64,000 nucleotides of DNA from Micromonospora saelicesensis (GTDB lineage Bacteria; Actinomycetota; Actinomycetes; Mycobacteriales; Micromonosporaceae). The position numbers were made by a program, and so were the translations under genes. Below the pieces are notes generated by a model, which was not told where the DNA came from, did no database searches, and was given only the letters and a program-made list of their open reading frames with translations. Below, in pieces: positions 16,132 through 23,412 of the stretch. Position 1 is the first letter of the stretch. Each line of letters opens with the position of its first letter. The DNA lies in assembly GCF_900091575.1 (NCBI RefSeq), contig NZ_FMCR01000004.1, positions 124,001-188,000 of the forward strand, in the 5' to 3' direction.

Positions 16132-16476
16132 TCACCGCGTCTCTCCAGCCTGCTCGCCGCCTTCTGCCGGTGTCAGCATCTCCAGCTGGGCGTACACCAG
16201 CTCGTCGATGAGCCGGTCCACCTGCGCGGGCGACAGAAGCACGGTCTGCGTCGCGCCGTATCGGGTCGCGTCGAGCTTCACGGCCAGGTCCCGGCGGGCG
16301 AACCGGTCGACGATCAGTTGGACGGTGACCCAGCCGGTCCGCTCCCGTCCAATGGTGGAGAGAAGCCCGCGGTGCATCGGGTCGTTCGGTCCACAGCCCC
16401 GACACCACACCGGGCACACGGCCGGCGCGATCGACGACGGCGACCAGCGCCGCGTGACGGGGATGCCCTCACTCAT
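16132..16476 (-). CDS. Small Cys/His protein, DUF6907-like, 114 aa
   Basis: Contains CPVWCRGCGPND...HRG near the N-terminus and a conserved-looking C-terminal helix (LSPAQVDRLIDELVYAQLEM). The C-x3-C-x2-C...H arrangement followed by a beta-sheet region matches a group of small actinobacterial proteins I know as DUF6907; that label is tentative. ATG 16476 overlaps the preceding stop. Part of a chain of three small genes. Confidence 0.55.
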   Translation of the reverse strand: MSEGIPVTRRWSPSSIAPAVCPVWCRGCGPNDPMHRGLLSTIGRERTGWVTVQLIVDRFARRDLAVKLDATRYGATQTVLLSPAQVDRLIDELVYAQLEMLTPAEGGEQAGETR

Positions 16477-16804
16477 CGTCGACCCCCTCCAGACCGAGTA
16501 CCTGCGTTACGAGGTCGCTAAGTTGCTGGGCCAGTTCAACCGTCTGCGGCAACGACAACTCAGCCCAAGCGTTCCCGCCCCGGCACGTCACGTGAACGCC
16601 GACCATGGCACCACCCAAAGCCTCAGCACTGATGAGGTACGTGACGACGAGCCCGCCCGCCCGACTCTCACCAACCCGCTGCATCGAGCCGCGATGACGA
16701 CGGGCCATATGCGACATCACCGGCGGCACCAGGTAGCCGCAGCGATCCGGGGCGCACCAATCCGGGTGGCTCGTGACGGCAGCCGGCTTGTTCGTACGAC
16801 TCAT
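16469..16804 (-). CDS. Small Cys/His protein, DUF6907-like, 111 aa
   Basis: Related in outline to the next gene: HPDWCAPDRCGYL...HRGSMQRVG, then strands (AMVGVHVTCRGGNAWAELSL) and a C-terminal helix (TVELAQQLSDLVTQVLGL). ATG at 16804 forms ATGA with the stop of the upstream small gene and the stop overlaps the next start by 8 bp. The longer frame to 16903 ignores this overlap and is less likely. May bind zinc; function unknown. Confidence 0.55.
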   Translation of the reverse strand: MSRTNKPAAVTSHPDWCAPDRCGYLVPPVMSHMARRHRGSMQRVGESRAGGLVVTYLISAEALGGAMVGVHVTCRGGNAWAELSLPQTVELAQQLSDLVTQVLGLEGVDDE

Positions 16805-17031
16805 CGCGGCCACCGCCCGCCGTTGCCTCGGAAGAGCTGGGCTCGCGTCATCAAGGGCACATGCCGGAGCGCAGGCAATTCGCGGGTGATGTCCGTCGAC
16901 CACGGCGGCGAGAAGGTCGTAGGAGCCGCGAGAGAACTCGACGGAACGTTGCCGCCGGCATACCAGTCAGATGGGCGCCCCCGAGACCACCAGGACGAGA
17001 ACCAACGGTGTCGACGATGGGAGCCGGACAT
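16801..17031 (-). CDS. Hypothetical protein, 76 aa, first of a three-gene chain
   Basis: Start chosen at the ATG (MSGSHRRHRW) with GGAGGTGCG directly upstream; an ATG 13 codons earlier lacks a ribosome site. The product is basic and ends ALRHVPLMTRAQLFRGNGGR. Its stop overlaps the next ATG (ATGA), the main reason to accept it. No family recognised. Confidence 0.45.
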   Translation of the reverse strand: MSGSHRRHRWFSSWWSRGRPSDWYAGGNVPSSSLAAPTTFSPPWSTDITRELPALRHVPLMTRAQLFRGNGGRWPR

Positions 17032-17352
17032 CGCACCTCCACGGGTAGACGGGGACCGGTGGTCAGCCACGGGGAATGCGGCCTACCACCGGCCCGGATG
17101 AAGGCACGGCGCACCGTCCGACGCCGGACGGATCGGGTATCGCCAAGCCAACTTGTCCGCGCGGCTACCGCAACCGGTCCGACAGGACGCCGCGCATCAC
17201 ATGCGGCCGCTCCAGGGTGAAACACCCCTGACACGAGCCGTCACCTCGACCGCACACCAGGAAACGTATCTACAAGTGGACGAGTTGTCTAGGCATCCAA
17301 ATAGGTCGTTTGCTTGGCACTTGGTAAGACAAGTGCCAGGTACGGTGAGCAG
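17032..17352. promoter_or_regulatory. Divergent promoter region between the small-gene chain and the GntR gene
   Basis: About 320 bases without a gene. It must hold the promoters for the leftward chain and the rightward gntR gene. Besides the palindrome at 17316-17337 there is a second imperfect site with ACAAGT...AGTTGT around 17273-17289. Confidence 0.5.
17316..17337. promoter_or_regulatory. Palindromic operator in front of gntR
   Basis: GGCACTTG and CAAGTGCC form a perfect 8-bp inverted repeat around GTAAGA. The ACTTGG..AGACAAGT core is nearly the same as in the operator pair at 11042-11105 (one base longer here). It ends 15 bp before the GTG of the regulator, fitting autorepression. Confidence 0.65.
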
Positions 17353-17775
17353 GTGCCCACCCCGCACTACGGACAGCCCCGCTACCGCGTAATCGCCGAC
17401 GAGCTGAAGGGGCGGATCGCGAGCGGTGCCATTCCGCCCGGGGCGCTCTTGCCAGCCGAGAGCGCGCTCACTGCAGAGTTTCGGGCGAGTCGCGGCACAA
17501 TCCGCCAAGCCATAGCCGCCCTGCGCGAAGCAGGCTTAGTTGTCACTGAGCACGGCCGCGGCACTCACGCGAATCCCCGCTGGCAAGAGACTCAGCGGGA
17601 TGAGGTATCCGAGACAGAAACGCGCCAGCGCCAGGTCGCGGCCGACGCGGAACTTGCGGCCCTCTTCGCTGTCGAGGTCGGTACAGCCCTGGTTGAACAG
17701 CAACACCTCACCCGAACAAACGGAACCGTCGGAACAGTCGTTAGGACCTACCGACTGCATCGAACTAAGCAGTAA
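17353..17775 (+). CDS. GntR-family repressor, KorSA-like but short, 140 aa
   Basis: Starts at GTG 17353 (VPTPHYGQPRYRVIADELKG). The GntR winged helix-turn-helix is complete: LPAESALTAEFRASRGTIRQ and GLVVTEHGRGTHANPRW. After it only about 50 residues follow, covering the first strands of a UTRA-type domain (VEVGTALVEQQHLTRTNGTV) before a stop at VVRTYRLHRTKQ; family members usually run to about 250 residues. It is thus truncated in the effector domain. Its location next to the shared palindrome makes it the likely repressor of the backbone operon at 11.0 kb, possibly one that no longer responds to its ligand. Confidence 0.75.
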   Translation: MPTPHYGQPRYRVIADELKGRIASGAIPPGALLPAESALTAEFRASRGTIRQAIAALREAGLVVTEHGRGTHANPRWQETQRDEVSETETRQRQVAADAELAALFAVEVGTALVEQQHLTRTNGTVGTVVRTYRLHRTKQ

Positions 17776-18060
17776 CGCCTGGTCGCATCGAATCGGACCA
17801 CTGCAGTCGCTCAGGCTGTGACGGCTCGGCACCTGCGACATTTAGTACTGCCGCATATCCGACAAACATGGGTACCGCGAACGATGGCAACCCGGGGTCT
17901 TCATCGGCGACCGATCTCAAGGGTCAGCGGTCGGTTTTGCGCGACGCGCCTAGCTGCGAAGGCCGCAGTTGCGCCCATATGGCGGATCGCCTTCGGTGCT
18001 CGGCGGCCGGTAGCGTGCCAGTCGGTCACGTCAACGTCACCGTGGGAAGTGGGTGCTGGG

Positions 18061-18789
18061 ATGACCGAAGCCGCAGGTACCGCGGGCGCCGAGGGGCGAC
18101 CTGCCGCGACCAGGACGCAACACGCCGTTCGTGTGTTGGTTCTGCTTGCCGAGTGCGGAGAACCCGTACGGGACGGCGATCCGACGAACGCTGTGAGGGT
18201 TATCCGTAGCGAACTGAGACTCCAGGCCATGGACTTCTGGATGCGCAACCCGGACTACCTCGCCGATGAGCTGGTGACGATGATTGAGGCGCGAAAGATC
18301 CATGACGATCACCTCAACGTCGCGTGGTCGTTGCTCAATGACCCCGAGCCAGACCTGCGTTGGTACCCGATGCCGCGCTGGTTCTTTGGTGCCTATGAGC
18401 AGCTCGACGATGCCTTCGCCATGCTTGAGACATACGGTCTCGCAATGCTCCAGCGAACTGGGCAGCCAGGCAAGAAGAGCCAGCGCAACCAGTTCTTCCT
18501 GACGCAGGAAGGTGCCGACGCAGCCATCGAATTAGCAGAGGAGCCCTTGCTCGGCTGGTACGCGAAGCAGGTGAAGCGGGTGAAACTTGTTGCCGGCGAT
18601 GATGTCGGTCAGCGCCTCAAGGACCGGCAGTACCAGCAAGCCACCTACGCGGGTACGGAGCTAGGCCTCGATATCGCCCCAATCGCATCCCGGGTACAGC
18701 ACCGTCTCGCCGCTCTCAGGGCATCTGTGCTGACCCAATCAAGAACGATTGTCGCTGCCAGCGCAGACAGCACCGGAGGTTATGCGTGA
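18061..18789 (+). CDS. Small partner protein of an SMC-type ATPase system, 242 aa
   Basis: The ATG at 18061 follows GGGAAGTGGG and begins MTEAAGTAGAEGRPAATRTQ. The first ~60 residues look like a winged helix (QHAVRVLVLLAECGEPVRDG, VIRSELRLQAMDFWMRNPDY), followed by a largely helical body (YPMPRWFFGAYEQLDDAFAM) and a charged C-terminus. No enzyme motif. The stop overlaps the GTG of the ATPase gene (GTGA), so the proteins are made together. In ABC-three-component and Lamassu-like systems a small helical protein accompanies the ATPase; this one may play that role, but I could not match it to a known family. Confidence 0.7.
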   Translation: MTEAAGTAGAEGRPAATRTQHAVRVLVLLAECGEPVRDGDPTNAVRVIRSELRLQAMDFWMRNPDYLADELVTMIEARKIHDDHLNVAWSLLNDPEPDLRWYPMPRWFFGAYEQLDDAFAMLETYGLAMLQRTGQPGKKSQRNQFFLTQEGADAAIELAEEPLLGWYAKQVKRVKLVAGDDVGQRLKDRQYQQATYAGTELGLDIAPIASRVQHRLAALRASVLTQSRTIVAASADSTGGYA

Positions 18790-20969
18790 GCACCCTTGCC
18801 GAAGAGGTCGTCCGGATCCTTGCCAGGCGGCGTGGCGACAGACGGCACCTTCTTGCCGCAGACGAGGTCGACGCGATCCTGGAAGACCTCAAGATCCCAG
18901 CCTCGGCGACCAAAGCGATTCCAGTGCCGCTTCGCGTTACGCGCATCCACTTCAGCGGGACCAAGCTACTCAAGCCGACACATCCCGACGCTGATGGCCG
19001 CGACGCCATCGAGGTCACCGAAGGCGCTTTCCATAACCAGACCAGCATTACCGGAGCGGCCCAGGATGACATCTCCATCTTGTTCGGCGAGGAGCCAGAC
19101 GAGGTGCAGACGACCGAGGACGCGTCGACCATACGACTCGTCCCCGTACCCTTCAGCTTCCAGTGGCGCCCGCAAACCGGCGTCAATGGAATCGGCTCAG
19201 GTCGCAACCTGCGTGGCAAGTCAACAATACTCAACGTCCTCATGTGGTCGTTAACCGGTAGATGCGCAAGGTTCCAGGATGACATCAAACAATGGATACA
19301 ACACGTCGAAGTCGATTGGACCGTCGGCCCCGAGCGGCTCCAGGTCACCTTCGACAGCCGGGACGGCCACGCGGCGGGGCAGGTAGTCAAGCTCGGCGAC
19401 GTCGGTGGGCCCGACAGGCCGCACGTTTTGGGCGAGTTTGACGGCGAAGACTTCGGAGCGGTGATGGGCTCGCTCATGATGCCCCGCCTCCACCTCGAGC
19501 ACATCCCCGTCTGGACTTACACACAGACGCGCGTGCACGCATGGCCAGCTTACTCAAGCGCCTTCGTCGTCCGCGCCAACCAGCTAGACCCCATCGTCGG
19601 CAATGAACAAACCCTTGGCATCCGAATGATGCAAATGTTCGTCGGTACCCAGTGGGCACCCGCCCAAGCCGCCGCAACGACCGCCAGACGCGGGATGGAG
19701 GCCGAGCAGTCCTCCGCAGCGGCGAAAGCGATAGCCGCTGGGGACGCAGTGCGCCAAAACCGCGTAAACGCCCAGCAAGCAGTCGATGCAGTGAAAGAAA
19801 AGGTCGCCGCGCTCCCGGCAGAGGATTCTGACCTGAAGACGGTACTGAACCTTTCGACCCGGGCCTCCGAGCTCGCACGGCAGGTGCATCTACTTGAAGG
19901 CAAGCTGATTGCGCAAGCCGAACTTGCCGATACTGCGCGACAGCAGCTCAGAGCTGCCAAAGCCCGTCGCCACACTAAGCACGAGACCGCGCTTGCGACT
20001 AGATTCTTTCACCGCATGCGCCCCAGCGTCTGTCCGCGCTGCACAGCTGAAGTGACAGCCGAGCGACAGGCGGCTGAACCCACCAAACACGAATGCTCGG
20101 TCTGCACGAGTAGCCTCAATCTTGAGGCGCTCGAGTCTGACGTAATTGTCGCCGCATCGGTACCCGCCGCAGTCACCTCGGCGCTCATGACAAGGGCCAC
20201 AACGTCTGACACGGTCGATGATGGTCCCGTCGACGAAATTGAGGCAGCTACGGCAGCGCTCAGCGCCGCAGAACAACGAACCACGATTCTTCAGCAACAG
20301 ATCCGCGAGCTTGCCAGCCAACGCGATATCGCAGCAGCAGAGGCCGAAGCCAGCCGTGGTCTGCTGCGCGCGGCCGAAAGCCGCCGAACTTTGGAAATCG
20401 AGCTAGCGCGCGCTGAAGGCGCCCTCGACGCACTGACCCAGTCAAGCGACCCCACCGTCATCGATCCGGTTGACCCTGTACGTGCAGCCGTGGCAGGCGC
20501 CGCAGAACAGGTACTCCAGAGGTGGGTAAAAGACGAACAAGACCCACTACTCAAGCTAATTTCCACCGACGTCGAGCGCCTAGCGGACAGCTTCGGGGCC
20601 AACAACCTCAGCCGCATCAGGCTAAACGGCGCTGCGAGCATGTCGATGCTGAAGGGCGCCCGGAGTGTCACATACACCGACCTTACCGAAGGCGAGAAGC
20701 TCCGCGTTAAGATCGCCACTGCCATCGCACTCGTTAAGCACGGCTACGCAAACAACATCGGCCGACACCCCGGCCTGCTCGTCTTGGACTCCCCGGCAGC
20801 AGAAGAAATGCCCGAAGCAGATCTAGCGACAATGGTCGAAGCGCTCCAAGAAGTCGCCCAAGAGGCTGAGATGCAGATCTTCGTAGCGACCCGCAACGCC
20901 GGCCCCCTCGTTGCGCTCCTCCCCGCCGCCAGCAGGGTGGTAGCCGAAGCGGACAACTACGTGTGGTGA
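18786..20969 (+). CDS. SMC/Rad50-like ABC ATPase with CxxC pair, 727 aa
   Basis: Walker A is GRNLRGKST (139-147), reached only after an N-terminal extension of ~120 residues with strands. Long Ala-rich coiled-coil arms run from ~290 to ~405 and ~485 to ~550, joined at a cysteine hinge with CPRC (416-419) and CSVC (437-440), like a Rad50 zinc hook or zinc ribbon. The ABC signature is LTEGEKLRVKIA (633-644) and Walker B is LLVLDSP (664-670), with Ser where the catalytic Glu usually stands; EE at 673-674 follows. ATRNAG near 701 could be the switch. Such ATPases sense DNA ends or structures in Lamassu, Wadjet and ABC-3C defence. Codons and composition are less GC-rich than the chromosome. Next gene starts 78 bp on. 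Confidence 0.85.
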   Translation: MSTLAEEVVRILARRRGDRRHLLAADEVDAILEDLKIPASATKAIPVPLRVTRIHFSGTKLLKPTHPDADGRDAIEVTEGAFHNQTSITGAAQDDISILFGEEPDEVQTTEDASTIRLVPVPFSFQWRPQTGVNGIGSGRNLRGKSTILNVLMWSLTGRCARFQDDIKQWIQHVEVDWTVGPERLQVTFDSRDGHAAGQVVKLGDVGGPDRPHVLGEFDGEDFGAVMGSLMMPRLHLEHIPVWTYTQTRVHAWPAYSSAFVVRANQLDPIVGNEQTLGIRMMQMFVGTQWAPAQAAATTARRGMEAEQSSAAAKAIAAGDAVRQNRVNAQQAVDAVKEKVAALPAEDSDLKTVLNLSTRASELARQVHLLEGKLIAQAELADTARQQLRAAKARRHTKHETALATRFFHRMRPSVCPRCTAEVTAERQAAEPTKHECSVCTSSLNLEALESDVIVAASVPAAVTSALMTRATTSDTVDDGPVDEIEAATAALSAAEQRTTILQQQIRELASQRDIAAAEAEASRGLLRAAESRRTLEIELARAEGALDALTQSSDPTVIDPVDPVRAAVAGAAEQVLQRWVKDEQDPLLKLISTDVERLADSFGANNLSRIRLNGAASMSMLKGARSVTYTDLTEGEKLRVKIATAIALVKHGYANNIGRHPGLLVLDSPAAEEMPEADLATMVEALQEVAQEAEMQIFVATRNAGPLVALLPAASRVVAEADNYVW

Positions 20970-21047
20970 CAAGCGGCAAACTCGCCGCGCGGAAGTCCCA
21001 GATTCCACACTAGGCTCGCACCACACGCCAGGCTCGAGGAGGGACGC

Positions 21048-23168
21048 ATGACGAACCCATCGTCCACCGATCTTGCCGGCGACCTCATGATATTGCTCGC
21101 CCGGGCTCCAGGCCGTCCCCCGGACATCAACGCACTTACGAGTCTCGGCGGCTGGGAACGCGTCGCCTCCGACGGCGCGGCGATGGCTGACAGCGCCGTA
21201 CTCACCCCGCTCGTCGCGCTGGTTGTACAGGACGCTGCCGACCCCAACAACCGAACAAGCGCCTACACCGCTGCGATGAGCGCGGTCACCACAGCCATAA
21301 CGCGAACCATGAACCCCGCGGTCTTCGCCGACAGCCTCAACACCCTACTGAGCTGCCCCGCAGCTCTTGCCGAGTCCCGAATCGGCCTTGCGACGGAGCT
21401 TGAGGATATAGTCAGAAGCTTCTGCAAGCTCCTCAACCCGACCACTCGAGCGGCCCAGCGAGCAGCGGATGCCCTCGAAGCGCTCACTCGGCTGAGCCTC
21501 GCCGACGATGACCCGCCATTCGACTTGTTTGCACTTCTGAAGAAGTTCGACGCACCTGCCCCGAAGCCAGTCGCAATAGCCGTCATTCGGGCAGTGGGTA
21601 CCGTTGTCGACCACTGGCCGCACGCAGCGTCCCTAGCCCGCGTAGTTCGGTTAGTCGCAGGCATGGACAGGCCCTCGAGCGCAGTTCAGCATGACGTGGA
21701 CCCGGAAGATGTTGCATCCGATGCTGCGTGGACATTAGCCGGAATCGAACTGATTGATGCACTCCGCGCATCCGACCTGGCGGCAATGGCCATGCACCTC
21801 GAAGCATCGGCAGCGTACCTAGACACCGCTCGAGACAACTACGAGCGCGAAGACGCGGACATTCTGCTCGCAGTCGTTCAACTCTTGCTTTCATTGCTCC
21901 AGCAATCAGGGGTGCCCCCAACCGTCACATCCCTGGCAACGCCGCACCTCGAGCCGCAAGCTCTCGACCATCTTAGCGAACGCGTACGCAGGATCAACGT
22001 CGCGTCGGTGGGGCTGAATCACTGGTACGGCGACCCGAAACGAGCAGCACTTGCTGCCTGGAGCCGATTAGCCGACGACTTAGGGAGGCTTCGAGAGGAA
22101 TTTGACCGCAACAGCTTTTACAAGGCTGCAGTAGTCGTGGACCACCTATTGCAAATATACGTTGGTTCCCGCTCAGTGGAAGTCGTACGCCGCGAAGACG
22201 ATGTCGACGGAATTTTAAGCCTCGTTCAGCCGATCATCGAAACGGGGTTTGCCAGAACCGCTGGCCTTCTGAGCAACCTCGAAGATCACACAGAGGAGCT
22301 TGAACAACAAATTAGTACAGCTACCACCGCCGACCAGCAGGTCATTCTGTCCGAGCAACTTGAGGCGGCTCGCGCAGTCCTGACTGCTGCTCGATCGCAC
22401 GCCCTCGGAGGAGCTGGTCAGGGAAAAGGCGACGGCGGTACGGCAGGCATGCCGCTGCCGCCGCCACTTAGCCAACTCGTTCCAGCCGGATCAAATGCGG
22501 CCAACGACCTAGGAACGCTTTCGGAAGTTACCCTAGGCGAACTCGCCCGAGCGATTGACAACCGGACCATTGGCAGGCGCAGCCTCAATTTGATCGAGAC
22601 GAGAATTTACTCAAGCATTCGAGCTGCCCTCGCTTCAAGCCCCGACTACCGGGATGAAGTAGCAATCACAGTCGACGAACTCCTACGAATCGTTATCCGA
22701 TTCGTAACGACTCGGACAAATAGGCAATCCGACCGGTTCCCATACCTATTCGACACAGCGGCCAAAGAAGACAGTATCCACCATGACCTCGATGGCTACC
22801 TTACGCTAAGCGACCTCGGCTCAACCGTTGAATACGAAGTCCAGCATGTTGCGGGCGGACGTATTGATTTGCGGCTCAAGTTCGACGGCTTTGCGATTCA
22901 TATCGAGATGAAGGTCGACTCAACCAAAGTCCCGATGAGCGATAAGACTGCCTACCTCAAGCAGGCCGCAGCCTATCAGGGTACCGACATCCGAATCGGC
23001 TTCCTCGTCGCCCTACGACACAAGGCGTTCGACCCGACAGGACCAGCGCCGCACCTGAGCGAGTTGATTGGGCATACCACGTTCGACATCGAGGGAGACG
23101 GCACCCCGAGACACATCATCACGGTTCAGGTGCCTGGCAGCCGCACCAAGCCCTCGGACATGAGATAG
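21048..23168 (+). CDS. Large helical protein with C-terminal PD-(D/E)XK nuclease domain, 706 aa
   Basis: ATG 21048 is preceded by GAGGAGGGACGC. Residues 1-560 are almost entirely helical with no known motif, including a short coiled coil (LEDHTEELEQQIS, ~411-423) and a Gly/Pro linker (~453-476). The C-terminus carries a nuclease signature: KEDSIHHDLDGYL (573-585, candidate first Glu), GGRIDLRL with Asp607, HIEMKVD with Glu620 and Lys622, and QAAAYQ with Gln639 or Gln644. D-x12-E-x-K plus the trailing Gln is the PD-(D/E)XK pattern. The likely effector of the three-gene system, cutting DNA when triggered by the ATPase; that is inference. No membrane segment. Confidence 0.8.
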   Translation: MTNPSSTDLAGDLMILLARAPGRPPDINALTSLGGWERVASDGAAMADSAVLTPLVALVVQDAADPNNRTSAYTAAMSAVTTAITRTMNPAVFADSLNTLLSCPAALAESRIGLATELEDIVRSFCKLLNPTTRAAQRAADALEALTRLSLADDDPPFDLFALLKKFDAPAPKPVAIAVIRAVGTVVDHWPHAASLARVVRLVAGMDRPSSAVQHDVDPEDVASDAAWTLAGIELIDALRASDLAAMAMHLEASAAYLDTARDNYEREDADILLAVVQLLLSLLQQSGVPPTVTSLATPHLEPQALDHLSERVRRINVASVGLNHWYGDPKRAALAAWSRLADDLGRLREEFDRNSFYKAAVVVDHLLQIYVGSRSVEVVRREDDVDGILSLVQPIIETGFARTAGLLSNLEDHTEELEQQISTATTADQQVILSEQLEAARAVLTAARSHALGGAGQGKGDGGTAGMPLPPPLSQLVPAGSNAANDLGTLSEVTLGELARAIDNRTIGRRSLNLIETRIYSSIRAALASSPDYRDEVAITVDELLRIVIRFVTTRTNRQSDRFPYLFDTAAKEDSIHHDLDGYLTLSDLGSTVEYEVQHVAGGRIDLRLKFDGFAIHIEMKVDSTKVPMSDKTAYLKQAAAYQGTDIRIGFLVALRHKAFDPTGPAPHLSELIGHTTFDIEGDGTPRHIITVQVPGSRTKPSDMR

Positions 23169-23261
23169 CTATAGAGATAGCTAATGTGAAACGCACCTCT
23201 GCTAGGTGATGCGCAACAGGTGCCGGAGATCTTGGGGTGGCAGATGCCGACAACGAAACGT

Positions 23262-23284
23262 CCCCTCATGGCTGATATGAGGGG
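23262..23284. terminator. Hairpin after the nuclease gene
   Basis: CCCCTCAT (23262-23269) pairs perfectly with ATGAGGGG (23277-23284) around a 7-nt loop, 94 bp after the nuclease stop. There is no U-run, so it may be a weak or factor-assisted terminator separating the three-gene unit from the KAP gene. Confidence 0.55.
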
Positions 23285-23326
23285 CGGGGCGTCCGGCCCT
23301 TGTCACAAGTAGCGGAGTCTGGTGCC

Positions 23327-23374
23327 CACGTGCTGAGACTCGGAGCCGGGACGCCAGCCGAGTCGCAGCACGTG
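23327..23374. repeat. 17-bp inverted repeat upstream of the KAP gene
   Basis: Arms 23327-23343 and 23358-23374 match as an inverted repeat at 16 of 17 positions, with CACGTGCTG at the outer ends and a 14-nt loop. It ends 38 bp before the KAP start. It could be an operator, a structured leader or a small RNA element. Confidence 0.6.
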
Positions 23375-23412
23375 CCGTAGGGACTGTTGAAGCTGAGTGG
23401 CACAGTGGACCC

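Noticed and set aside
18061..23168. Assigning the three genes to canonical Lamassu, Wadjet or Gabija
   Set aside because: Gene order, position of the nuclease domain and the small partner do not match what I know of those systems; no TOPRIM (Wadjet) or UvrD helicase (Gabija) is present. Only general similarity is claimed.
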